A stretch of 64,000 bases of DNA from Bacillus fonticola (lineage in GTDB: Bacteria; Bacillota; Bacilli; Bacillales; JC228). How positions within the stretch are numbered: the stretch's first letter is position 1; each line of letters starts with the position of its first letter. This document shows, piece after piece, positions 9,260 through 18,100 of the stretch. Under the pieces are notes generated by a model, which was not told the origin of the DNA, searched no databases, and was given only the letters and a program-made list of their open reading frames with translations. A program made the translations under genes and the position numbers. The stretch lies in contig NZ_CP052135.1 in assembly GCF_012955605.1 (NCBI RefSeq), positions 734,001 through 798,000 on the forward strand. Direction: 5' to 3'.

Positions 9260-10086
9260 AGATACTCGTATTCGGAGGGGGCGGCATGCTCGGTCATATG
9301 GTCGTTTCGTATTTGCGAACGAAAGGATACGATGTTTCCTACACCGTTCGAGGTGACGACAATGGAAAAGGCGGAATTCCTTTTGAAGCCACGAATTTTG
9401 CAGCTATAAAGCCACTGATACAGGCAACGAACCCAGATGTAGTCATCAATGCAATCGGACTTTTAAATCATCATGCAAAACAGCATGTAGCGAAGAGCAT
9501 TTTAGTCAATGCGTACTTTCCACACAAACTGTCAGAGGTGTTAATGGAGACTGGTGGACGCCTTATTCATATTAGTACAGATTGTGTATTTTCGGGGGAG
9601 AAGGGGGCGTATACAACAGACGACCCACACGATGCCGTTACAGTGTACGGAAAGACAAAATCGTTAGGAGAAATCACGAATTCGCCTCACCTTACAATCC
9701 GCACTTCGATTATTGGTCCTGACCAAAAAGAAAACGGTATCGGGTTGTTGAAATGGTTCCTTTCCCAAAATGGAGAGATTCGGGGGTACAAGAACGCCAT
9801 GTGGAACGGCGTGACGACACTCCAACTCGCAAAGGCAATCGAAGTAGCTATTCGTGAAGAGACAAAGGGGTTGCTACAATTTACTGCCCCTTCTTCGATC
9901 TCAAAGTATGATTTGCTATGTCATATGAAGCGAGTATTTCAGCATGATGTGACGATTATTCCGGAGGAGCGTCCAATTATTGATCGCACGTTAAAAGTTG
10001 AGCGAACAGATTTCCCTTACGAAGCCCCTACGTACGACATCATGTTGGAAGAGCTCCGTGATTGGATGAACGGTCATGACGACTAG
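9256..10086 (+). CDS. RmlD-like SDR reductase of nucleotide-sugar synthesis
   Basis: 276 residues: VFGGGGMLGHMVVSYL (NAD(P) loop), HISTDCVFSGEKGAY, YGKTKSLGE (catalytic Tyr-x3-Lys) and TIRTSIIGP, all typical of dTDP-4-dehydrorhamnose reductases. It has no cupin extension, unlike CapF, so it best fits the 4-keto reductase (WbvR-like) of the UDP-L-RhaNAc/L-QuiNAc route. It starts with an ATGA overlap on the dehydratase and its end overlaps the next gene by 11 bases. A dTDP-rhamnose role is less likely because no RmlABC genes are present. Confidence 0.8.
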   Translation: MKILVFGGGGMLGHMVVSYLRTKGYDVSYTVRGDDNGKGGIPFEATNFAAIKPLIQATNPDVVINAIGLLNHHAKQHVAKSILVNAYFPHKLSEVLMETGGRLIHISTDCVFSGEKGAYTTDDPHDAVTVYGKTKSLGEITNSPHLTIRTSIIGPDQKENGIGLLKWFLSQNGEIRGYKNAMWNGVTTLQLAKAIEVAIREETKGLLQFTAPSSISKYDLLCHMKRVFQHDVTIIPEERPIIDRTLKVERTDFPYEAPTYDIMLEELRDWMNGHDD

Positions 10087-10996
10087 TCGGAAAGTGTTGA
10101 TTACAGGGGCAACAGGGTTTACAGGACAGCACGCTTGTCGCTATTTTGCAGAAAAAGGATGGCAGGTGGCTGCTTGTAGTAGAGATCAGCACAAAATCAT
10201 TCCTTTTTCGCAGCAAAATATTGAGATGGACTTAATCGATCCATCATCTGTAGAGCTCGCTGTAGAGAAGGCCCAACCGACACACGTTCTACACCTTGCA
10301 GCTCAAAATTCCGTTGATGTATCGTGGACGAATCCAGCAGAGACAATGAAGACGAATTTACTCGGAACGATGAACTTATTAGAGGCAATACGGAAAAGAA
10401 GCGACAGTATTCGTACGGTGATCGTAGGCTCAGCACTTGAAGTAGATTTGATGAAAGGAGAACCGGTCCATCCTTATGGCGTATCTAAGACGTTTCAAAC
10501 GGCCTTAGCTCGTTGTTGGGGGTCCCTCTTCCAAATGCCCATCATTCTCGCAAGACCGAGCAATTTAATCGGCCCCGGTCCGTCAACGGGAGTGTGTAGT
10601 AAGTTTGCCCAGCAAATAGTAGACATGGAGCAATGGCTAGAGGAGCCTGTTCTTTCTGTAAAAGGGTTGCAGCAACAACGCGATTTTTTAGACGTACGAG
10701 ATGCGGTGAGTGCCTACGAAATACTCCTTAAAAATGGAGAGATTGACCGTGTATACGATATAGGATCTGGGGTGCTACGTTCACTCCAGCACGTGATAGA
10801 GTATTTACAGCATGCGTCCACCGTACAATTTGAAGTGGAGGAAGAGGATATTCAAACACAGTCTTCACTTTCATACACGGACAGGTCTATTCGTGATGTG
10901 CTTGACTTAGACTGGAAACCGACCTACACGTTTGCAAGCTCGATTCACGATATCTTGCAGTATGAACGAACCAGTAGGGGAGAAGGAAATGGGTGA
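10076..10996 (+). CDS. NAD-dependent sugar epimerase/reductase (GDP-4-keto-6-deoxymannose reductase-like)
   Basis: 306 residues of extended SDR type: VLITGATGFTGQHACRYF, LHLAAQNSVDVSW, VGSALEV (catalytic Ser), YGVSK (catalytic Tyr and Lys), ARPSNLIGPG and RDFLDVRDAVSAYE. The last two are characteristic of the GMD/RMD branch. It probably reduces or epimerises a keto-sugar nucleotide made by this operon. Its start overlaps the previous gene by 11 bases, and its own end overlaps the next gene by 8. The exact substrate cannot be assigned. Confidence 0.78.
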   Translation: MTTSRKVLITGATGFTGQHACRYFAEKGWQVAACSRDQHKIIPFSQQNIEMDLIDPSSVELAVEKAQPTHVLHLAAQNSVDVSWTNPAETMKTNLLGTMNLLEAIRKRSDSIRTVIVGSALEVDLMKGEPVHPYGVSKTFQTALARCWGSLFQMPIILARPSNLIGPGPSTGVCSKFAQQIVDMEQWLEEPVLSVKGLQQQRDFLDVRDAVSAYEILLKNGEIDRVYDIGSGVLRSLQHVIEYLQHASTVQFEVEEEDIQTQSSLSYTDRSIRDVLDLDWKPTYTFASSIHDILQYERTSRGEGNG

Positions 10997-11717
10997 GCTA
11001 GTTTCTGTTATCATCCCTTTTTACAATTGTTCTTACGTTCACCAAGCAATTGAAAGCGCACTGGCACAGACGTATAGCCCGGTTGAGGTCATTGTCGTAA
11101 ATGATGGCTCCATAAAAGAGGTGGAGCGCGTAACGCCTTATCTTCCGTACATCCACTATATAGAAAAAGAGAACGGGGGAACAGCCAGTGCACTAAACGC
11201 AGGAATTCGTGCGGCGAGCGGTTCATATTTTTGTTGGTTAAGCTCTGATGACGTTTTTTTGCCCGGTAAAGTTGACACGCAATTGACGGAGATGAAGAGG
11301 ATTGGCGCCAACTTTTCCTTCACGGCCTTTGATACGATGGACGCCACTGGCCAAACAATTGATGCAAACGTCGAACTCGTTGAAAGAACCGTGCTTGATT
11401 TGTATCGTAGAATGTCAAAAGGGTGCCCTATTAACGGCTGTACTGTCCTGTGTGAAATGGATTTATTTTATCGAATGGGTGTGTTCGACGAATCTTTTCG
11501 GTTCACCCAAGACTATGAGCTATGGTTGCGATTTTTACCTAGTATACGCGTTCACTATGTTCGACAACCGCTGACTCGGTATCGTGTGCATACAGAAATG
11601 GGGACCAAACAATTCCCAACCGCGATTAGGAAGGAGATTCGACAAGTTAGGGAGAGGTATAGTGAACAAATGGGGGAACTCATCAGAGAAGAACGCCTCA
11701 AAAACAGTCAGTTATAA
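10989..11717 (+). CDS. GT2-family glycosyltransferase
   Basis: 242 residues forming a single GT-A domain: VSVIIPFYNCSYVHQAIESA, VVNDGS, ENGGTASALNAGI, SSDD (metal/nucleotide site) and TQDYELWLRF near the acceptor site. ATG 10989 overlaps the previous stop and is preceded by GGGAGAAGGAA; the in-frame start at 10932 lies inside the previous gene with no site. It is very similar to the GT2 half of the 3903 gene. It closes the nucleotide-sugar operon, so it may transfer the sugar that operon makes. Confidence 0.85.
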   Translation: MGELVSVIIPFYNCSYVHQAIESALAQTYSPVEVIVVNDGSIKEVERVTPYLPYIHYIEKENGGTASALNAGIRAASGSYFCWLSSDDVFLPGKVDTQLTEMKRIGANFSFTAFDTMDATGQTIDANVELVERTVLDLYRRMSKGCPINGCTVLCEMDLFYRMGVFDESFRFTQDYELWLRFLPSIRVHYVRQPLTRYRVHTEMGTKQFPTAIRKEIRQVRERYSEQMGELIREERLKNSQL

Positions 11718-11737
11718 ACGTAATTTTCAGTATGGTA

Positions 11738-11766
11738 ACGAGATTCTTATCGGATCTCGTCTTTTT
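11738..11766 (+). terminator. Terminator of the spore-glycan operon
   Basis: Stem ACGAGAT/ATCTCGT (11738-11744, 11754-11760) followed by CTTTTT, 20 bases after the last glycosyltransferase stop. Confidence 0.75.
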
Positions 11767-11909
11767 ATGGACAAATTGAATAAACAAAGAAGAGGGACAA
11801 TTCAGGTTACTTATTGTAAAATAGAAGGTAGTTTGGGAATATTTCCGGAAAGTACCCGAAAATAGCGATAGGTACGCCCATCAACTACGAGGAAAGGGAG
11901 GAAGACAAT

Positions 11910-13103
11910 ATGTTTCCAGAAGAACTCGGAGAAAAAGTCATTGCCTTACGAAGGGCATTTCACGAAGAACCAGAACTTAGTGGTGAAGAAGTAAAGACTT
12001 CCAGAAGAATTCAAGCGCAACTTACTGAGTGGGGAATCCCGTTTGAAACTGGTTTTGCAAAGACGGGTGTTCTCGGGATTGTCAAAGGGGCACATCCAGG
12101 TCCTACGGTTGCGCTCCGAGCAGATATTGATGCTTTGCCCATCACAGAAGAGGTGGATGTCCCATTTCGTTCAAAAGTACATGGAGTCATGCATGCGTGT
12201 GGTCATGATGGACATACAGCGATGCTTCTAGGCTGCGGAAAGTGGCTTTTTGATATGCGTGAGGAGTTAGCGGGCACCGTATTGCTTATTTTTCAACCAG
12301 CAGAGGAATTTTCACCAAACGGTGGTGCACGTCCAATGATGGAGGATGGATTGTTTCGTGATTATAAGCCGGATTGTATTCTCGGTCAACATGTGTGGCC
12401 CCAGTTACCAGTGGGGACAATTGGGGTACGGCCGGGTCCGATGATGGGAGCGTCTGATCGGTTCCACGTGTGGATTGAAGGAGAGCAAGGGCACGCGAGC
12501 ATGCCGCATCAAACGACGGATGCAGTCATCATCCTAACAGCAGTCGTCTCGCAATTGCAAACGATTGTGAGTCGAAATGTCGATCCACTTGCTTCAGGAG
12601 TACTGACCGTAGGCAAGGTAACTGCTGGGGATCGATACAACGTCGTCGCAGGGAAAGCGTACTTCGAAGGAACGATTCGCACCTTTGACGAAGACGTAAA
12701 AAACCTTATGAAAAAGCGATTCTTTTCTATCGTGGAAAATACGGTAGCATCACATGGAGGGCGTTGCAAAATTGAGTACATCGATGGGTACGGACCGACA
12801 GTCAATGATGCCAAGTGGGCTCACGTTGTGCAGGACGAGGCTACAAAGGTTCTGGGAGAAGACGGTACGCCAGCAGTTGCTCCAAGTTTAGGAGGGGAAG
12901 ATTTTTCCCGGTTTTTAGAAAAGTATCCAGGCGCATTTTACTGGCTCGGGACGGCGATTCCAGGGCGTGACACGCAAAGACCGCTGCATGATTCGAAGTT
13001 TGAACTGGATGAGCGCGCCTTGCCGATTGGGGCTCATTTGCTTGGGAAGTTAGCGTTGCGCACGTTAACAGAATTGAGAAGCAAGGAGGGGGATGAATCG
13101 TGA
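11910..13103 (+). CDS. M20-family metallo-amidohydrolase (N-acyl amino acid hydrolase type)
   Basis: 397 residues. HACGHDGHTAMLLG holds the metal-binding His/Asp, PAEEFSPNGG the catalytic and bridging Glu pair, and GQHVWP and LGGEDFSRF further metal ligands. A dimerisation lid lies at residues about 185-300. The family cleaves amide bonds of N-acyl amino acids, hippurate or related peptides using two zinc or manganese ions, in the cytosol. ATG 11910 follows AGGGAGGAAG. The next M20 gene starts four bases before this one ends, so the pair is co-translated. The substrate is not predictable. Confidence 0.85.
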   Translation: MFPEELGEKVIALRRAFHEEPELSGEEVKTSRRIQAQLTEWGIPFETGFAKTGVLGIVKGAHPGPTVALRADIDALPITEEVDVPFRSKVHGVMHACGHDGHTAMLLGCGKWLFDMREELAGTVLLIFQPAEEFSPNGGARPMMEDGLFRDYKPDCILGQHVWPQLPVGTIGVRPGPMMGASDRFHVWIEGEQGHASMPHQTTDAVIILTAVVSQLQTIVSRNVDPLASGVLTVGKVTAGDRYNVVAGKAYFEGTIRTFDEDVKNLMKKRFFSIVENTVASHGGRCKIEYIDGYGPTVNDAKWAHVVQDEATKVLGEDGTPAVAPSLGGEDFSRFLEKYPGAFYWLGTAIPGRDTQRPLHDSKFELDERALPIGAHLLGKLALRTLTELRSKEGDES

Positions 13104-14419
13104 CCGTAGAAATAAACGCTTTTTTTGAGAAGTATCAAGGGAAATGGACATCGTGGCGGAGACAGTTCCACCGCTCGCCTGAGGTGGGGTTTTGTGAGTA
13201 TGAAACGTCGTATCGAATTGCCGTGTATCTAGAATCGTTAGGATTTGAAGTGTTTTTAGGTGAAGACGTGATGGATCGTACAGAGCGATTAGGGGTGCCT
13301 TCCACTGCTGCTTTGCTGGCTGCTGAAGAACGTGCGCATGAAGCAGGGGTTCCACAAAACGTGTTAGAGAAAATGGCTGGAGGGATGACAGGCGTTGTAG
13401 CAAGACTTAAAACAAATCGCCCCGGAAGTACATATGCGTATCGATTCGATATTGATGCCTTGCCGATTCAGGAAACGGACGACGTTTTGCATACACCGAA
13501 CAAAGAACGGTTTCGCTCAGAACTATCAGGAGCAATGCATGCGTGTGGACACGATGGACACGCGACAATTGGGTTAGCAGTGGCCCTTTTTTTAGCTGAA
13601 CATCAGGAGGGATTGGCTGGAGAGTATCGGCTTATTTTTCAACCTGCAGAGGAAGGCGCGCGCGGAGCAAAGGCCGTCGTGGCAAAAGGTTGGTGTGACA
13701 ACGTAGATTACTTCATGTCCGGTCATATTGGCATTCATGACTTGCAAGTAGGTGACATCGTAGCGTGTACGACGAACTTTTTAGCCACAACCAAAATAGA
13801 TGTTACGTACAGTGGAGTATCTGCCCACGCAGGCTTGGCACCGAATGAAGGTCGGAATGCGTTGTTGGCAGCAGCCCACGCAGTGTCAGCTCTTCACGGG
13901 TTGCCACCTCACCAAGAAGGTGCGACCCGGCTCAATGTGGGGACGTTGCAGGCAGGTAGTGGCAGAAACATCATTGCGGACGCTGCCTTTTTACAAATGG
14001 AAACGAGAGGTGTGTCACAAAAAACCAATACGTATATGAGAGAACGAGCCATTCAAACGATTAAAGGGATGGCGGATGCACACGGTGTCGATGTAGAACT
14101 GTCGATCGTAGGCGAAGGAAGAGAAGGCTCATGCGACAGCTGTTTTATCGAATGGGTGTCACAAGCTGTCCAATCGTCTCCGTTTCGACAAAATGTAATC
14201 GATTCAATGGAAATTGGGGCTAGTGAAGACGTGACGTATATGATCGAACGAGTGCAGGCACATGGAGGGAAAGCGACCTACTTACTGTTTGGTACACCGC
14301 TCGCAAAAGGACACCACCACCCTGCCTTTGATTGGGATGAAGGCGTCATTCCGGTAGCTGTCGATACGATTATTCGCACAACTTTGCACTTGAATCAATT
14401 TCATGAATCACTATCTTAA
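13100..14419 (+). CDS. M20 amidohydrolase, AbgA (p-aminobenzoyl-glutamate hydrolase subunit A)-like
   Basis: 439 residues. As well as the M20 ligands (HACGHDGHATIG, PAEEGARGAKAV, GHIGIHD, GASEDVTYM), it has a 40-residue insertion before the first metal motif (about residues 60-95, ALLAAEERAHEAGVPQNVLE), as in AbgA. AbgA works with a second M20 subunit, AbgB, to split aminobenzoyl-glutamate. Here the partner would be the upstream M20 gene, although no AbgT transporter is visible. GTG at 13100 overlaps the previous stop (GTGA) and has GGAGGGGGATGAATC upstream. Confidence 0.78.
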   Translation: MTVEINAFFEKYQGKWTSWRRQFHRSPEVGFCEYETSYRIAVYLESLGFEVFLGEDVMDRTERLGVPSTAALLAAEERAHEAGVPQNVLEKMAGGMTGVVARLKTNRPGSTYAYRFDIDALPIQETDDVLHTPNKERFRSELSGAMHACGHDGHATIGLAVALFLAEHQEGLAGEYRLIFQPAEEGARGAKAVVAKGWCDNVDYFMSGHIGIHDLQVGDIVACTTNFLATTKIDVTYSGVSAHAGLAPNEGRNALLAAAHAVSALHGLPPHQEGATRLNVGTLQAGSGRNIIADAAFLQMETRGVSQKTNTYMRERAIQTIKGMADAHGVDVELSIVGEGREGSCDSCFIEWVSQAVQSSPFRQNVIDSMEIGASEDVTYMIERVQAHGGKATYLLFGTPLAKGHHHPAFDWDEGVIPVAVDTIIRTTLHLNQFHESLS

Positions 14420-14483
14420 AGAAACAAATAGCAGCAGAATATTAGTTGCTTTAAATTTTTGATTTTTAACCGTTGAACTGGGA

Positions 14484-14612
14484 TGTTGATTTCCGCTACA
14501 GGCGGACGCTTTCCGCGGGCGGACCGTGAGCCTCCTCGTCGCTCCGCTCCTGTGGGGTCTCACCTGGTCACGCTTTTCCCGCAGGAGTCGCCGCCTTCCG
14601 CTCCAATCAACG
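14484..14612 (+). repeat. GC-rich dispersed repeat, copy 2 (full length)
   Basis: Blocks in order: GTTGATTTCCGCT, GGCGGACGCTTTCCGCGGGC, GTGAGCCTCCTCGTCGCT, GGGGTCTCACCTG, GCAGGAGTCGCCGCCTTCCG and CTCCAATCAAC. The two ends are mutually complementary (GTTGATTNNCGCT against CGCTCCAATCAAC), so the RNA or DNA strand could fold into one long branched hairpin. No reading frame uses it. Confidence 0.85.
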
Positions 14613-14621
14613 GTTTAGAAA

Positions 14622-15065
14622 TTAAGATTGAGCATGAACACAGCCTATAGATGCATCTAGTTGAGCTTTGATCTTCTTTTCAAAGAGGGGAAGAGTGGCT
14701 TCTTTTTCAGCTTGTTCAACTAGCCACTGCTCACGTTCTGCTTTCAGTTTGCGTCCGCGTTTTTTAGGTTCAGTTTTGGGCTTTTCTTCTTTTGGCGGTG
14801 CCTGATCACGGGCTTCAAAATGGGTGGCATCAATAGCGATCGTATCATCTGTAATAAAGCCCTCATCTATCGCTGAAATCATCTCTTGATAACGTTGGGT
14901 AGGTTCCATCTCGTATAATTCTTGGATGCTAAACAAGCTCTCTTGTCATATAATGGACAAAGGGAGTCTTTTGGGTTTGAGTTGATGCTTACCATTATAC
15001 AAGACTTGGGGAGGTACTCCATTTTTTGTGCCTGAAAACCCTTGTGCCGCATGGTCTCAGAATTA
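14622..15065 (-). pseudogene. Transposase remnant (DDE family, IS1182/IS4-like)
   Basis: The minus-strand frame 14936-14622 reads FSIQELYEMEPTQRYQEM, DEGFITDDTIAIDATHFEAR and a lysine-rich KKRGRKLKAEREQW segment, the N-terminal third of a DDE transposase common in Bacillus. Upstream, matching sequence continues in other frames (YNGKHQLKPKRLPLS near 14980). It is therefore frameshifted, and the catalytic two thirds are missing. The left edge touches GC-rich repeat copy 2. It is not functional, and the exact IS family is uncertain. Confidence 0.75.
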
Positions 15066-15135
15066 TGAAATTCACTCACTTACAAAACAAATAAAAATAG
15101 GAAAGGACGAACGAGTTTCAGTTCGCCCTTTCACC

Positions 15136-15381
15136 CTATTCCTTTTCCACTTTTCGGCGAAGTCGACCTAACTCCTCCGCGATCGCCTGATACTCACTCG
15201 GCGAAAAATGATTTTGACGCTTTATTACATCGTATAAATCCTTCAATTCATAATACAGCTCTTCATGTAAATCAGCCGCCTTCAAGGCACCAAGATTTAA
15301 CATATTTAGCTTTCGTTCCATTTCCTCCACCATAAATCTCATATTATCTTTCGATGCCTTTAACAGGTCCATACTCATCAT
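15136..15381 (-). CDS. DUF1128 (UPF0435, YfkK-like) protein
   Basis: 81 residues, helical and charged: a central MVEEMERKLNMLNLGALKA followed by YELKDLYDVIKRQNHFSPSE and AIAEELGRLRRK, the DUF1128 signature also found in B. subtilis YfkK. It is cytosolic and its function is unknown. An AAGGGA site precedes two adjacent ATG codons (15381 and 15378), and either may be used. It is the last backbone gene before the serine-recombinase element. Confidence 0.82.
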   Translation of the reverse strand: MMSMDLLKASKDNMRFMVEEMERKLNMLNLGALKAADLHEELYYELKDLYDVIKRQNHFSPSEYQAIAEELGRLRRKVEKE

Positions 15382-15649
15382 TCCCTTCCACTTCTATCTT
15401 TTCAAAGGAAGAGAAAAGTGTCAACTGGATGTAGATTAGATTTAAAAGAAGCACTACCTGTTCAATTTTTAAGGCTATTTTCTAAAAGTTTGTTGCTTTA
15501 TTAATGAAATTGTAAAGTCAATAGTGTTGCGTATCACTTCGAAACAATCATTTCAAAAATATTTCCTCTTAACGTCACAATAACCGTTTTCACACAACAC
15601 ATTTAATTGTGAAGCAACCACGAAATTGAAAACGGGAGGGACGACACCA

Positions 15650-15823
15650 ATGAGTAAAAAAGGTTATATCTCCGCAAGTAAATTTCACTCCGAATTCATA
15701 AGAAGCGACGCAACCGACCGACTAATTGCTAATTGCTATAACGCAATTAAAGAAAAAATTAGAAGGGAACGACGGAACAATGATTGCACTATACGCACGG
15801 GTATCAACCGAAGAACAAGCTAA
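15650..15823 (+). CDS. Small protein overlapping the recombinase start
   Basis: 57 residues from ATG 15650, set eight bases after a strong GGGAGGG site. It begins MSKKGYISASKFHSEFIRSD and becomes very basic at the end (KEKIRRERRNN). It overlaps the first 44 bases of the recombinase in another frame, so it may couple or control recombinase translation, or act as a directionality factor. No family recognised; support is the strong ribosome site and the position. Confidence 0.55.
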   Translation: MSKKGYISASKFHSEFIRSDATDRLIANCYNAIKEKIRRERRNNDCTIRTGINRRTS

Positions 15824-17306
15824 AAGCGGGTATTCACTTCAAGACCAAATTCGCCAATGCCGTGAAATGGCGGGCAAAAATGCTGAATGTATTGAATACG
15901 TGGATGACGGCTATTCGGGGGGATTCCTTGAACGTCCGGCACTTTCAAAATTGCGGAATGACCTTCGGGAAGGACTAATTGACAAAGTTATTGTCTATGA
16001 TCCCGACCGTCTATCACGGAAACTTGCGAATCAATTGATTGTTACGGAAGAAATCGAAAAACGGGCAAAATTAATCTTTGTCAATTCCGAATACAAGAAT
16101 ACACCCGAAGGAATTTTGTTCTACCAAATGCGGGGGGCATTCTCGGAATTTGAAAAGGCGAAAATCAAAGAACGTATGACTAATGGAAGACGTGCAAAGG
16201 CTCGCAAGAACAAAGTAGTCAAAGACGTCAAGGTTTATGGATACAAGTTCAACAAGGAATCGCAAGAACTCGAAATCTATGAACCCGAAGCAAAGATTGT
16301 TCGATTGATTTTCGAACTATTTACCGACCCACGGGGGCGGGTACAGGGTATAAACGGAATCGCCCACTATTTGACCGACAAAGGTATTCCGACCAAAAAA
16401 CGAAAAGGCGTTTGGCATAGGCAAGTAGTCCGCCAGATTCTTATGAATGAAACCTACACGGGTGTATTCTATCACAACAAATGGAATACAGAAGGAATGC
16501 TCGTCAACAAATACAAGGATTCAGACGACGAAAAGGTTTCAATGACCTTACGACCTAAAGAAGAATGGATTCCCGTCGAAGTTCCTGTGATTATCGAAAA
16601 GGAAACATTCAAGTTTGCCCAAAAGTTGTTGAAGGAATCAAGACGTCGTTGGGCTGGTACTTCAAAGAACAAATATCTTCTTTCGGGATTGGTTCGCTGT
16701 GGCGATTGTGGCAATACCATGACGGGGCGACGGGCGAAGAATTGGGGAACTTACGTCTTTGAATATTCCGACGCCAAGAACACCGCAGGGGCAAAGCATA
16801 AGGGTTGTGGCAATCGGGTCAAATGTGAAGACCTTGACGCTTATGTATGGAATCATTTTGTCAATGTCATAACAACCGAAGGGGAATCGGCATATTCCGA
16901 AGTCGCCGCAACAACCGAAACCCAAGATTCAATTCCATTCGAAGAATCGGAATTACAACGCATTGAAGCCGAACTCATTCGTATTAAATTGGGTCGGAAA
17001 CGTCTTCTTGACTTCATGACAAACAATGCCGATATTGTGGACGAAGAAGATATTCGCAACCAATTGAAAGAGTTAAAAGAAAAAGAAGATCACTTGTTGA
17101 AGTTGAAGGAAGAAACCGCTGCATTGCTTGAAGAACGGAAAAACAACGAAGTCAATGACGAAATTCGGGCAAAGGCGGTTGAACGATATTTTGAAAACGA
17201 AAATCCCGAATCTATGTCGATTGAAGAAAGGCAAGAACTACTTCGAATGTTATATCGGGAAATTCGGGTATATTCAAACGGAAAAATTGACTTCATTTCA
17301 TTGTAG
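15780..17306 (+). CDS. Large serine recombinase (phage/ICE-type integrase)
   Basis: 508 residues. The resolvase catalytic domain spans residues 1-145: ALYARVSTEEQAKSGYSLQD holds the nucleophilic Ser, with YDPDRLSR and GAFSEFEKAKIKER after it. The recombinase domain follows (VYGYKFNK, INGIAHYLTDKGIPTKK, ILMNETYTG). Then comes a zinc ribbon (CGDCGNTM about residue 313 with CGNRVKC) and a charged coiled coil at about 395-470. This is the arrangement of site-specific integrases of temperate phages and conjugative elements. ATG 15780 starts at the first strand. Of about 60 Glu codons only one is GAG, unlike the neighbouring genes. Confidence 0.92.
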   Translation: MIALYARVSTEEQAKSGYSLQDQIRQCREMAGKNAECIEYVDDGYSGGFLERPALSKLRNDLREGLIDKVIVYDPDRLSRKLANQLIVTEEIEKRAKLIFVNSEYKNTPEGILFYQMRGAFSEFEKAKIKERMTNGRRAKARKNKVVKDVKVYGYKFNKESQELEIYEPEAKIVRLIFELFTDPRGRVQGINGIAHYLTDKGIPTKKRKGVWHRQVVRQILMNETYTGVFYHNKWNTEGMLVNKYKDSDDEKVSMTLRPKEEWIPVEVPVIIEKETFKFAQKLLKESRRRWAGTSKNKYLLSGLVRCGDCGNTMTGRRAKNWGTYVFEYSDAKNTAGAKHKGCGNRVKCEDLDAYVWNHFVNVITTEGESAYSEVAATTETQDSIPFEESELQRIEAELIRIKLGRKRLLDFMTNNADIVDEEDIRNQLKELKEKEDHLLKLKEETAALLEERKNNEVNDEIRAKAVERYFENENPESMSIEERQELLRMLYREIRVYSNGKIDFISL

Positions 17307-17335
17307 GACGTTCCAATTAGAGGAGCGTCTTTTCT
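17307..17335 (+). terminator. Terminator of the recombinase gene
   Basis: Stem GACGTTCC/GGAGCGTC (17307-17314, 17322-17329) followed by TTTTCTTTC, right after the TAG stop. Confidence 0.75.
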
Positions 17336-17342
17336 TTCGAAC

Positions 17343-17366
17343 AAAAAACCGCCTTTCGACGGTTCA
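17343..17366 (-). terminator. Terminator of the zinc-ribbon gene
   Basis: Short stem AACCG/CGGTT (17347-17351, 17360-17364), followed on the minus strand by TTTTTTG. It may serve both convergent genes. Confidence 0.55.
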
Positions 17367-17403
17367 AAAAATCAAGTATAGCCCCTGTTAGTTGAAGATA
17401 ATC

Positions 17404-17649
17404 CTACATATCTGAAATAGGTCTAATAGAGATATTCACATCATCAATGTCATTTTCGTTAGATACCATTCCGAATATCCTACAATTACCGCATTTTTTA
17501 CATTCAAACATATATCTGATTTCCTCGTTATACTCATTTCCGTTTTCTTCGCTTTGAAATTCTATTTTTAGAGTGCTTTTATGCCATTGATTATCGGAAC
17601 ATACATCACATTTAAATTCCTTACCCCAAATTTTTACTTCGTATAGCAT
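17404..17649 (-). CDS. Small zinc-ribbon protein
   Basis: 81 residues from ATG 17649 (GAGAGGTG upstream; the in-frame ATG at 17667 lacks a site). Two CxxC pairs are separated by about 34 residues (CDVCSDN and CKKCGNC), predicting one structural zinc ribbon. The surface is acidic. No family recognised. It is convergent with the recombinase and probably belongs to the element. Confidence 0.65.
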   Translation of the reverse strand: MLYEVKIWGKEFKCDVCSDNQWHKSTLKIEFQSEENGNEYNEEIRYMFECKKCGNCRIFGMVSNENDIDDVNISIRPISDM

Positions 17650-17882
17650 TGAAAAGACACCTCTCAATTTTTAACAATCGCTTATAAGTTCAGATAATTC
17701 AGATGGTTTCATTCATTCTTATTGAACTCAAGCACCCGTTAGTTTAAGTGTATTTATTCACAAACTTAAGACCTTATTAGACACCTGCCTGTTTCCTTTC
17801 TATACGTCCGTCCTTTATTTGTTGGTATAAATTTAAATGCGGTTACAGATAATATCCCTATAACAAATTAGGGGGTTATGAA

Positions 17883-18065
17883 ATGGAAGGAGCAACCACA
17901 AGTAATAATGGAATGAGCACTTCTAATAAACTAAACCTTTCAGGTCTTGGTGTTGGAGCAATTGTACTAACCACTCTTTATACTGCTGTTTTAGCTTCGC
18001 AGTTAATGGCTACCAAACATAAAGTCGATTACCTTTATTACAAAGAAATAACACAAAATAAATAG
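17883..18065 (+). CDS. Small single-pass membrane protein
   Basis: 60 residues: a polar Ser/Asn-rich N-terminus, one hydrophobic helix (GVGAIVLTTLYTAVLASQLMA, about residues 23-43) and a basic tail (KHKVDYLYYK). The ribosome site AGGGGG lies eight bases before the ATG, and a clear terminator follows, which supports a real gene. Function unknown. Confidence 0.65.
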   Translation: MEGATTSNNGMSTSNKLNLSGLGVGAIVLTTLYTAVLASQLMATKHKVDYLYYKEITQNK

Positions 18066-18074
18066 CTTATTATA

Positions 18075-18100
18075 GGCGGTGTTTTTTTCACCGTCTTTTA
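18075..18100 (+). terminator. Terminator of the 60-residue membrane protein gene
   Basis: GGCGGTG/CACCGTC stem around a T-rich loop, followed by TTTTATTAT. Confidence 0.7.
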
